From: Arcuatula senhousia
Taxonomy: Eukaryota; Mollusca; Bivalvia; Mytilida; Mytilidae
Assembly: GCA_963971305.1 (NCBI GenBank)
Contig: OZ020308.1
Coordinates: forward strand, 37,849,275-37,913,274
Direction: 5' to 3'
Length of the DNA stretch: 64,000 nt
The stretch's first letter is position 1, and each line of letters starts with the position of its first letter. Below are positions 48,812 through 58,912 of this stretch, piece after piece. Under the pieces are notes generated by a model. The model was not told the origin of the DNA. It made no database searches and saw only the letters and a program-made list of their open reading frames with translations. A program made the position numbers and the translations under genes.

Positions 48812-49045
48812 CTTTTAAGTTTAAAACCAGTTTATCGTTTTTAGTTGGGGTTATTATGGAAAGAATTGTGCAAAATTTGATACAAGCATGAAACTTTGCA
48901 CAACGCTTCTTTTACATGTGTGTATTAAAATTCAGGCCCTGGCCAAAAGAAAAGATCATTTTTTCAAGATGGCCACCCAATTTTTTCAAAACGGCGTCTT
49001 TTTATAGTACCTATTATTTTGTTATTATAATATAACTCTACAAAA
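48812..49045. repeat. Left half of a diverged inverted pair
   Basis: GAATTGTGCAAAATTTGATACAAGCATGAAA, ATTCAGGCCCTGGCC and AAGATGGCCACCCAATTTTT appear in reverse at 53735-53965. A second inverted pair, AACTTCCGGTTTTAAAATGGC (50715) and GCCATTTTCAAACCGGAAGTT (53630), lies between them. The pairing spans about 5 kb. Confidence 0.6.
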
Positions 49046-49079
49046 CTTTAATTAATAACTTCGATTTTTTCATTAGGAT

Positions 49080-49860
49080 AATTCTACAACATAGAAGAAA
49101 ATGAGATGTGGAATAAGTGTACGCGACACAACCTACATTATAAACGTATATTTTAAATATCCACAATGGAAAACAGCCAGCAGCCTTCAATGTGACCAGC
49201 GGTCGCTGCTCGCTGTTTTTCAATTGGCCCCTGGATTGAAAATAAAATACATATGATTCAAGCCCAATCCCAAAGTGCATTGAAAGACCCTCTTCTTGAC
49301 AAAAAACAATTAACAAAAATTCGACTAAATACAAACATAAGCTTTGATAAAGATTCCTGGCTTAGGACAGGCACATTAAAATGTGGCGGGGTTAAACTAG
49401 TTTTTTGGCGCCAACCTTCCCCCTAATGATAATCAATAACAAAGCACAAACTAACACACAGTAAAAATCAAATCGATAGAAGTTCAATTCAACAAGAGAG
49501 TATCTGAGACAAAAGGACAACAGGTAATTAACGGAACGTAAAGATACTCTCTTGAGAACACTCGAAGTTACTGACAGCTAGCTAAGAAGCATCCATCGAC
49601 TGATGTAAAAAAATCAAGTATGTCGATTTTAAATCCGACACAACACGTCAAACACTTGATTTGATGATGCATCATCACACTAAACCGACACACTTGACCG
49701 CTGTAATGCTCAAAAATGACATAAGTATAAAAAGGCAATTAACATTTTAAAGTAAGTATCAAATTATCAATATTTTTACCAAAGAAGACTAAATTCAAAG
49801 ATTTTACTAAAATATCCATTTCATAACCTTTATTTAATAAAGTTTTAAGCCAATTTTGCA
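49080..49860. repeat. XZ-family element, copy 2
   Basis: The fullest copy in the window: GATGTGGAATAAGTGTACGCG, GCCAGCAGCC, GGCTTAGGACAGGCAC, GTGGCGGGGTTAAACTAG, CATCGACTGATG and AAAATATCCATTTCATAACC in order. It shows that pieces at 13830, 32038, 38458 and 45720 are parts of one family. No catalytic motif is recognised in its frames, and the mechanism of spread is unknown. Confidence 0.7.
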
Positions 49861-50029
49861 TTCCCAACGGATTGTTTTTGAATTTATTTGCTCTATAAAC
49901 AACATTACCGTAGAAATTTGGATGGGATATTCCCTTTACAATCAAAAGTCGTCGTGTGCAGTTAAATTTTCCAATAATGTATAGATATTTATGATAAAAC
50001 TTAGTAAACATATAGACATGTTAATGGCC

Positions 50030-50704
50030 CATAATATGGTAGTCTCGAACCCAAACTCATACTACCAAGGTAGTGAGTCTGGGAAAACACCTATTGATTT
50101 CTCGTAACCACTAGGTGGCGATCGTTATACCTTTTAACCTTTACCACGTGTGTATATGACGTGTTTAGCATACAAGATTCATTTCAATCTGAAATGAACC
50201 AACTTTAAAAACTCAACGTTTCATTGGTCTTCTGTGGTTTTTGACAACTGGTTCTGCAAAATCGAGAATCGGATTGGTCAAACGTGTATGGTTCTGTAAT
50301 CAAGAATATCCCAATTTTTAACTCCAATAAACATAAACAATTTCCAAAACCAGGTAGACGGCCGTGAGTACAATTTAACGATTAAACGAATTTTTTTATT
50401 GTTTACAAAACCAACTTGTGTTAATAAAATTTAAAATATGATGTCTTATTATAAAATAAGAAATGATATGTTATAAGAGAACAACTCACATCAATTCGAG
50501 AAGTTATCTCGCTATTGTATTTGCATAAATTCATTGAACCATAGGCACGGAATTCTGAACATACGGTTGAGTGATTTTCGTCAAACACTATGATAAAGCC
50601 TGAAAGTACTCCGAACGTACACATAACAAAATAGGTAATGGGACTGTTCCAGACTCTTATCATCTATTGATAAGCGTCTGGGTGATCGAGACTAATAATA
50701 TGGC
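50030..50704. mobile_element. 675-bp MITE-like element with 27-bp inverted ends
   Basis: Left GGCCCATAATATGGTAGTCTCGAACCCA (with mismatches) pairs with right TGGGTGATCGAGACTAATAATATGGCGC. The interior has an 80-codon minus frame (50421-50663) without known motifs. No clear target duplication. Confidence 0.55.
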
Positions 50705-52027
50705 GCATAAACGCAACTTCCGGTTTTAAAATGGCACCAAAAATGCTAAAAATTGCAGTTTTTTTCGTTTTTTATTGAGGATTTTTGTACTTTTGCTTAT
50801 CTTTCGAGGTTTTGTCAGGACTTGGTCATAAAATTTTATGGTGATTGTAAAACAAAATATAATGGCGAATTGCTTTATATCTATTACAGTTACATGTATA
50901 TCTGCATCGACCTGTGCAATATAACAAATCTTGATCGCTAGCAGTCGCAAACTGTCGTTTTTGCATAGTAGTTATTACTGATAATCATTATAAAACTGAA
51001 AAAGTTGAACTTGACAGCAGAAATTACTACACGAAGGTATTTTTTTCATCTGAGCACGTTTACATCGCATTATACAGCACAACATGACAGCTTCTGGTTT
51101 CAAAATGACACCAAAATACTAAAAAATGCGATTTTTCATTTTATTTATTTCTACTCATATCTTCTTTAACGTCACTTAATTATCACGCAGCCATGAACAC
51201 TCAGATGCTATGCAGAATTTTCTTCTTCGTTTGACTGTTGAATGTACGTAGATTAGCAAGGATGAACCAGATCGACCGGCTTCAGACTAGTGCTCCCATT
51301 GAGTTGTTTACATTTAAAGTTCCTATTACAGCACGAAGCGACTTAAAGGACAAGTAGATTAGAGAAAACACCTTTCTTTCAAGGAATGACATAAAAAATG
51401 TGTTTTGAGAATAATGTATCATATGTCATGTCATTTCTTTCGTAAATATTCCGAAAAAAGTTCCAAGACAATTGACAATCCCTTATCAACTAAAATCCTT
51501 TTATTTTCCATAAGTGCATATTGCAGACAATGAAACAATGTCTGTTAAGATATTTTAGCACACGCTAAGAAATACCTGTCCCAACGATCATAATTTCTTA
51601 CTGATAAATGTTTTTGATTTTGTTGTCTAAAACAATCTGATACTCATTTCATGTTAACCTTGTTTCCATAGCCATGCCTGACTCTCCTGTTGGTACACAT
51701 ATAAACCACACTTTTTTCATGTCTTACTATGCACGAGCTTTTGTACAGAAGAATTGATATGGATGCATTGGCTGGTTTTAAGTGGACCAATTCTGTTTTA
51801 TTAACGCGTACATCATCATAATATTAAGATAACGGTGTGGGATATTGTCATTTTAAAAATCAAATACCACCAACAGCTCTGTGTAAGCTCATGTGGAAAA
51901 TGGTTTCGATGTGTTTTAGGTAAAGGCTGAAGTATCGACCTTATAACTCTATCTATTCAAGAAGCTTGACAGAACATTATGTTCAAAATACAGTTCTACA
52001 CTTCTTACGCTCGTCTAGATAGAAATA

Positions 52028-52206
52028 CAGTCAAACCTGCCTTAGCAGCCACCTCTATTAAGCAATCACCTGTCTTATACAGCCACATATTTTTGTCCCT
52101 TTCTATGATGAAATCAACAAAAATGAACCTGAATTAAGTAGTCACCTGTTTTAAGTGGCCACTTTTTTCACGTCCCAAGGGTGACCTCTTAAAACTGGTT
52201 TGACTG
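52028..52206. mobile_element. MITE with CAGTCAAACC ends and TA flanks
   Basis: Inverted ends CAGTCAAACCTG and CWGGTTTGACTG, flanked by TA on both sides (52026-52027 and 52207-52208), as in Tc1/mariner-type insertions. The 179-bp interior has CAGCCACCTC, AAGTGGCCACTTTTTTC and GGTGACCTC phrases. Non-coding. Confidence 0.82.
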
Positions 52207-52309
52207 TATATAAAATAGTAAAAATGTCGTTTTCTTAATAAAGCTGACACTAGAGATGTTCAATGGTGAGACATATAAAACGAATTATTTGGTAGCCATA
52301 ACCACATTT

Positions 52310-52660
52310 GAAAGGAAATAAAAAGCTATGCCGCGCGCAACATGTTACAACAGCAACTCCTTGAACCCTGTATGTCATGTATGTAGTTGGAGGTCTATTG
52401 TAGACAGTCAATTCCTATTGACACATCCAACCCCATGTGGACTCACATTTTCTTTTGTCTCATACATTATATGATCGACTTTAAATGAAGCATGCGTATT
52501 TGACATATCAACGTGAGACAATTTCTTGTACAACTTTCGTTCTTTAATTTGCCCCTCTTTCCTCTTTATTTTCAAAAACTGTAAGAGATATTGCAAAAAA
52601 AAATGATTTTGAAAATCGGGCCACAAATAAAAAAAGCTTTTTGGACGTTGTGTAACTTTG
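52310..52660. repeat. Worn copy of the TACGACCGC-type repeat
   Basis: AAAGCTATGCCGCGCGCAAC, GAACCCTGTATG, GACAGTCAATTCC and CACAAATAAAAAAGC follow the order seen at 23120-23750. No intact ends. Confidence 0.55.
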
Positions 52661-54469
52661 ACAATGATAACGTTGTATCAGTGCAAAATATATCAAAACA
52701 TTGACACATATTTTTCTTACAAACGATTTGCAAACACATGATGAAAATACGAAAAGGTTATCCGATGACTTCAAGGGATGAAATTATAATATATTTGGGA
52801 ATGCTTGTACTGGCAATTGCATTTGTGTCTCCTTGTTCTAGGGAAAAGGGAAAACAACCTTGGCAGGCTTTTGGACGATTCCGACCCATATTTCAGAAAT
52901 AGGAGTATAGGTGTTTGAATTTAACGGGTTTTTTTTCAACGCACATGAGCTACATCGTACATATTGAGTAACCGGCTTTCCTAGAGAAAACGGCTGAACT
53001 CGGCAGGCAACTGCCAAAATCAATTACATACAGGGGTCCAATCCATTTTTGTAAAGTACAAAGCAAGACTTGAACACCTATATTTGCAATGGACTATTGA
53101 TCGATGGCGTTAGGTTCATACCAGAGCCTGTTACACTGGGGGGCATTAGTGTTTTGAATTAATGACAAAGGCTAGTTAATATTTGCATAATTTAGACATG
53201 CATCGATCTTTTTGCCGACTAATACTTGACAATTCTACCTATAATCTTGAAATATGTTACTCTACCACATGATAAGGGTAGCATACATTAATAAGATGAC
53301 CATGTTCGGGGTCATCTGGTTGTGAAAAGCTTAGTAATTTCCAGAAGACATCGGATTAATTGTTGATAAACATTGCTGAAAATTATTTCTGACTAAATAC
53401 CGTTGTCTTTACCAATACAAATGTGCCTTTGAACAATGCAACTGCCTTTGACATTCCTGATAACCGTGTGCAGGTCTATGAACATGCAACTGTCATATAA
53501 TAAAGGATTATTCTGTTATATTTTGATGAAGTATTATGAAAAATATTGACAGTCCTTACCACACTTCAATCGATAAGCAAAATATACGATAATCTAGTGA
53601 AAAAAATCGTTATTATTAGCATTTTGGTGCCATTTTCAAACCGGAAGTTGTGTTTATGCGCAATTTTATGGGTCATTATCGAGTCTTAATGTTGGACAAA
53701 TACTCTAATGAAGAAATCTTAGTTCTTTTGTAAGATCTTGTAGAGTTATATTATGAACTAATATAAATGGTACTATAAAATGACGCCATTTTGAAAAATT
53801 GGGTGGCCATCTTGAACAATTGATTTTTTCTTTAAGCCAGGACCTGAATTTCAGTCTACACAAGTAAAGGAAGCGTTGTGCAAAATTTCATGCTTGTATC
53901 ACAATTTGCACAATTTCCTTGATTTTGTGGGCTAATAAGCCCCACTATTTTCAAAGTTCCATCCTTAAATATTTATATGAATAGTTTCACAAGTTTAAGA
54001 GCTGGAAATTAATAGAATTCGTTATTAGATAAAAGCTTTAAATTTTTCATTTTTATGATAAAAAGCGTATAAATCATATTACAGCTACATTTTTCTTGAA
54101 AAATCACAGACCGAAAAGCATATATATGAAAAGCTAAAAATATCGGCTAAACATAAAGAGAGAAAAACATGCATGGGGGAAAATGTACAATATGTATACG
54201 TTTTGTCATTTCTCCTAGAGGGAAAATGGCAATGATCCAGTTTTTCCCCTAGGGGGGGGGGGGGGAGGTTGATACGAGATTGACCCAGTTTTTCCGGGAG
54301 AAAAACTAGCATGGGGGGAAATGGCAATATAACACATGCTATGGTTAATGCTGGAAATCGGTTGACAGTATTATGTTCCTGTTTTCTTTACCAAAAATCG
54401 TACACTGAAATTAATTGGACTGCCTGAACGTGCGTAAATCATTGTCGTTAATCATTGCCAGTTGTATGC

Positions 54470-55265
54470 ACATAGTCCTTTAAAAATAAGAATTACAACC
54501 AAGTTCTAGACAATACTTTTTCTACGTCTAATAAGACTCATAAGAGGAGTTCTACCAAAAAAAAAAAATTCCAAACACGATACAAAAGTTAAGAGTGTGA
54601 TGGAACCATAAAACCAAAAATACCGAACTGGAATACAAATCATGACTAAGATCAAACTATGTTTGGGCTAGGAATAACTTTAGGGTTAGGACAATTTTAA
54701 ACTTTTAATGCATGAATCTTTAAAATCATAAAACGGATAATTTTTAGATTTTATGTGTTCTAAACGTCTTACAAAAAGAAAAATATCAAAGCAGAGTGGC
54801 ATAAAAACCGGAAATTTGGCAACGCTGTAAATATGCATAGTTCATCGAGTAACCACTCACCAGCAATGTTTAAATAAACAAATTGAAAGATAAGCAAACC
54901 ATAAGTATTGGGAGTAAAGTACTTTAAACTATAAAACGTTCGAACAGGGAAGCCAAAATCCAGCAATGTCCTACGCTCTTACGATATCGACCCACCATTA
55001 AAACTGACTGCATTGTGAATAATTCGGTATATGTCGTTACCAGCGAACACCTACACCATTTGATTTTGTCAATGAATTCATGTAAAGTTCGTGCTTAGGC
55101 CGTATACACTAAGTTTTAGTTGGATGCCTACATATCTCAAAAACTAAAAGACTAAGGTAGATGAATATTGCTATGCCCATGTTAATTAATAGTCTAAATC
55201 TGAAACCCTCTTGAATTTTAGTCAAAACTAAGTATATATTTACATGAAGCAGCACACTTGAAGTA
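54470..55265. other. Part of copy B without a match in copy A
   Basis: AT-rich, no supported ORF. Either the ancestral middle of the element, lost from A, or a separate insertion into B; no TIR pair was found to decide. It lies between two aligned segments. Confidence 0.45.
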
Positions 55266-56319
55266 TTGTGGCCTCCGTAATGTTCATCTGATTTGAGCAT
55301 TTTTAATGTTTCATTCTGTAGTAACAGTTTGTCGATCATTACTATTTGTAACGAAAATGAGGCATATACTTGTATATAAAACCTTATAACAGTATATCAA
55401 CTCTATATACATATCTTCATTTGCAAAGTTTGAAAAGTCAGCTAGATTTTAAGACAAAGGCTAACTTTCCAAATTTGGAATTTTACCTACATGTTTAATG
55501 TTTTTTCCAAAATTTCCAATTAATTTTTACCAAAAGCTTAGATGAATGATCACATGTTTATATATGCGATAACTTGCTTGTATGCAGATTGTTTCCAACT
55601 TAAAATAGTATTTTTGTTTAGTAAATCTTAAACCTCAATATACGTACATGCAGGTTGCAATGAAATCTTGTTGCAATACTTTGTCAGGATAAGCTACATG
55701 TATTACCTTTCATATTTGTTCCAGTTATTTTTTTATCATTTTGCTCTGGCTGTATAATGTCTTGTAATGACATTTGACATGTTATTGCTACATCCATCCC
55801 AACAATTAATCGGACAGATAGATATAACTTTCTAACAATTAATGATTGCGTACAGTGGCAAGTAGTCGGACAGAGATGCAGTGAGCAGTGCTCTTACAAA
55901 TCTGATTATCATAAACAATCAAAACCATTTTCATCAAATACTTTGACACCAAAAGATTTTTTTATTTGAACAGCTTTAAATGGAGATGCAATGCACTATT
56001 TCAATGTAAGTGGTTCACTAATATTTGTTGTTCCTTTCGCCGAAATGAGTTTCCATTGTCAAAAATACCAATGATTAATCCACTTTTTTCGAAAATGTAA
56101 ATCATCTACATTATATATTGATAAATTGAATAGTGATAGATAACAATGTAAACTAATTGTATGCTTCATTTTTTATTAAAATTTAGTTTCTGCGGAATAA
56201 GGGCTAAAATTCATGGCAAAATCATACATTTTAATTAAATCAACTAGGATTTTACCACTGGACAGTGACCAACCTCCGTGATCGCCCACTGTCCGGTAAT
56301 ACACTGTGATTCTTAAATA

Positions 56320-56740
56320 AAGGACTTGAATACAAATTTTCGTCGCATTTTTTCAAGCAACTACATGCAGCAGGTCTTGATACTTTGCATAAATCTTTAT
56401 TCTATATAGTACTATAAGGTGTAAAGCGATCTTACTACTTCCTGTTTGACGGATACTTAAGATTATATATAAGACTTAAATACAAATTTCCGTCACACTT
56501 TTTCAAGCAACTACATACACCAGGCTGTTGATACTTTGCATGCAGCTTTATCATCCTATAGGTATAAAGCGATTTTACTCTGGAAAAGTAACTACTTCCT
56601 GTTTGACGTATACTTAATTAAGATTTTATATATAAAGGACTTGGATACAAATTTCCGTCACACTTTTCAAGCAAGTACATGCAGCAGGGTCTTGATACTT
56701 TGCATGCAGTTTATCCTATAGAACAATATGGTGTAAAGAG
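56320..56740. repeat. ~150-bp tandem repeat, three copies
   Basis: Units begin near 56325, 56475 and 56635 and share AATACAAATTTYCGTCRCA, TTCAAGCAACTACATGCAGC, GATACTTTGCATGCAG and CTACTTCCTGTTTGACG. A single related piece (TTTCCGTCACAGTTTTCCAG) lies at 63870 in the last DPP1 intron visible here. Confidence 0.8.
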
Positions 56741-57720
56741 ATTGTATGCCCATAACTCGTCTTCTACCTGTATACCAAACAAACATAGATACGCACTTCT
56801 GGGGAAGGCTCCATCTAATTAATTATATTGGAATTGGAAATATCTCCATTTCTTAATTATTGTTCAAGTGTGGCACATAATTATAATAAAGGATATATTT
56901 AGGTGGCAACTCATCGCACATTTACTTATTACAAATCAAGAACGTTTGTTTGTTTCAAACCTGTTCTTACCAAAATAATCACATTTTGTGACCTTTTCCT
57001 ATCGTTTTTGCTGAATGTTTCAACTTGCAAAAGATAATAGATCCTTTACGGTAACAAGAAATCCAATCTAATATCCTTCAGATATTTTAAAGTAAGAAAA
57101 TGAACCAAATTTTCTTCCAACGCAAATTTTCTCTAAGAAGTACATTTTGAAAATTTAAGGGGAATGATACATTACTTTGGTCGACCATCTTACTTTTCAA
57201 AACAAATTTGCATAATGAATGGCAATACCATGACACATTGAAATATCTATTTGAAATAGGGGGTCATGGGTCGATTTTTCAAGTTATTTCACTTTAAAAC
57301 TGTCGTTTTTGGCGGGAATTTTACATAGAAATAATGGGAAAAGATCAAATATTTTCCAAATTTTGTTATTCTCCATTCATTAAAACAAATTTTTTTCATT
57401 ACATTTCAACCAAAAACTAACACAAGAAAGTCCAAATCTTTCTCAAAACAACGATATATATTTTGTCATAGGTCATGGACCATCTTTTTCAATCATTTAC
57501 ATCAAAGATAAACAATAGCGTTAAAGTTCAGCGCTATTCAAGTAAAATTGACGTTGTGTTTCAAATCGAAAATAGACGTTTTTCTGTTTCATAGGTAAAT
57601 TTTATCGATAACGTCGTTTTTAACGTAACGTATCCCCTTAATCACAAACAAACATGCTTATTAGTCACAGGCACTTGTCTCTTTTAATTTGGGGTCACTA
57701 TCCACGCCTACCCTCTGACA
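56741..57720. other. Intergenic, nothing supported
   Basis: AT-rich single-copy-looking DNA. No tandem array, TIR pair or reading frame worth calling. Confidence 0.5.
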
Positions 57721-57725
57721 TAGGA

Positions 57726-57988
57726 ATGAAGGAAAAGCACAAATTTATTTATTTGCTAGTAAATTAGCAGTAAATTAAACATCTAGGCAAAGCAAAATCA
57801 TATTAGAATAAAACTGAGCAAATAAAAATTAAAGTTTAATAATTATCTCAGAATAAAATTAACAAAATAAAGAAAAAAATGTTTAAATCAGTAGTATCAA
57901 AATTATTTTGGAATGTGGAAGAAATTTTAAATATTAGTGGGACCAATATTTACTAGCAAATAAATAAATTTGTGCTTTTCCTTCATTT
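57726..57988. mobile_element. 263-bp MITE with 39-bp perfect inverted ends
   Basis: ATGAAGGAAAAGCACAAATT... (57726-57764) is the exact complement of the segment ending 57988. The last 70 bp of the loop region (57842-57914) recur almost unchanged at 58631-58704, outside the element. No target duplication could be fixed. Confidence 0.8.
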
Positions 57989-58630
57989 TTGTACATTATA
58001 TTATTATAATAAGGTAAATATTGTGTGGAGCGAAACGTTTTTGACAGAATTTTCATGCCTCTAGTTTTTACTTATCAAATGAAGCAAATTATAGATAATT
58101 TTATGCTGTGCTCACATCTAGGCAAAGCAAAGCAAAATTCAGTGACTGCTGAATAATTTAGTATTTTTTGGACTGAACCTGACCCGACATGGACTGGTTT
58201 ACCATTTTTTGTATAATTGAGCAAAGGAAAAATAGTAAAGTTATAACACATTATTTTAGGAAATCAAGATTAAAATTATTGAAATTATTGGTTTTAGCAA
58301 ATAATATGTCTAAAGAGGATTTGTTACTGTCTTTCTGAATGCAAATATGTCATAGAGCAAAAAGTTCAGGTAGAATGACCAAATGCCCTTTTACACTTAT
58401 TTTAAGCTAAAATAGTTCCAAATCAACATCTTATTGATGTATCCTTATTTTTTAGTTCAAATCCATCAAGTTTACAATGAAACATTTGCAAGAAACATTA
58501 CAAAATCAAGTTTATTCTGACCTTATTGATGCAATATTTTTTGTTTGTCCTACTCAGGAAAAGATAACTCTCTAAAAAGTGCTGAGAAGGACTAAAATAA
58601 TCAGTCATCCCAGAAATATGAAAATAGTCT

Positions 58631-58704
58631 ATTATCTCAGAATAAAATTAACAAAATAAAGAAAAAAATGTTGAAATCAGTAGTATCAAAATTATTTGAA
58701 AAAA
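58631..58704 (+). repeat. 74-bp direct repeat of the MITE interior
   Basis: ATTATCTCAGAATAAAATTAACAAAATAAAG... matches 57842-57914 with one or two changes. It sits 210 bp upstream of the DPP1 start codon. Confidence 0.85.
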
Positions 58705-58852
58705 ATTAATCACTAGAATTTTTTAAAAGAAAATCTTGAACACCTTTCTTATGTACATGTGAATACCTTCAAGTGCCTCCTAACTAATCTACAATGTATC
58801 TAGATATAGCCAGACTCCTTGCAGCAGTCATATGAAGCCACGACCTGAAAAA

Positions 58853-58895
58853 TCACATGACAAATTGAATAAGTCATGTGACTAATGTCATGTGA
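58853..58895 (+). promoter_or_regulatory. Three clustered TCATGTGA (M-box/E-box) sites upstream of DPP1
   Basis: TCACATGA at 58853-58860 and TCATGTGA at 58874-58881 and 58888-58895, the last ending 17 bp before the ATG. MiT/TFE factors (MITF, TFEB) bind TCATGTGA and control lysosomal genes in animals, which would suit a lysosomal protease. The role here is inferred from motif and position only. No TATA box is evident. Confidence 0.55.
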
Positions 58896-58912
58896 GTATA
58901 CAAAATTTTAAG

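Larger units (their letters stand above)
45482..54335. mobile_element. 8.9-kb composite insertion inside copy B
   Basis: Its ends are inverted: GTGTTCTATTG...TTTCCCCCATGCCAG on the left, and CTAGCATGGGGGGAAATGGC...AACAC on the right, with Gs/Cs and GATCAAT-like blocks further in. Copy A has uninterrupted sequence at the matching point (ACTATGCTGGCTATGG near 38338). ATGC flanks both sides, but the exact duplication is unclear. The interior is a mosaic of other repeats. Whether it moved as one unit or was built up stepwise cannot be settled here. Confidence 0.65.
44232..56308. mobile_element. Large CACAGTG-ended TIR element, copy B (12.1 kb)
   Basis: Same termini and direction as copy A, with a different target duplication, ATTCT (44227-44231 and 56309-56313). 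A and B are therefore separate insertions, not a segmental duplication. The left 1.25 kb (to about 45478) and the segments 54336-54470, 55270-55380 and 55520-56308 align with copy A. 45482-54335 is a later insertion with its own inverted ends. Removing it leaves about 3.2 kb, close to the ancestral length. No frame in the shared parts is open in both copies, so the family seems non-autonomous or long decayed. Confidence 0.85.
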
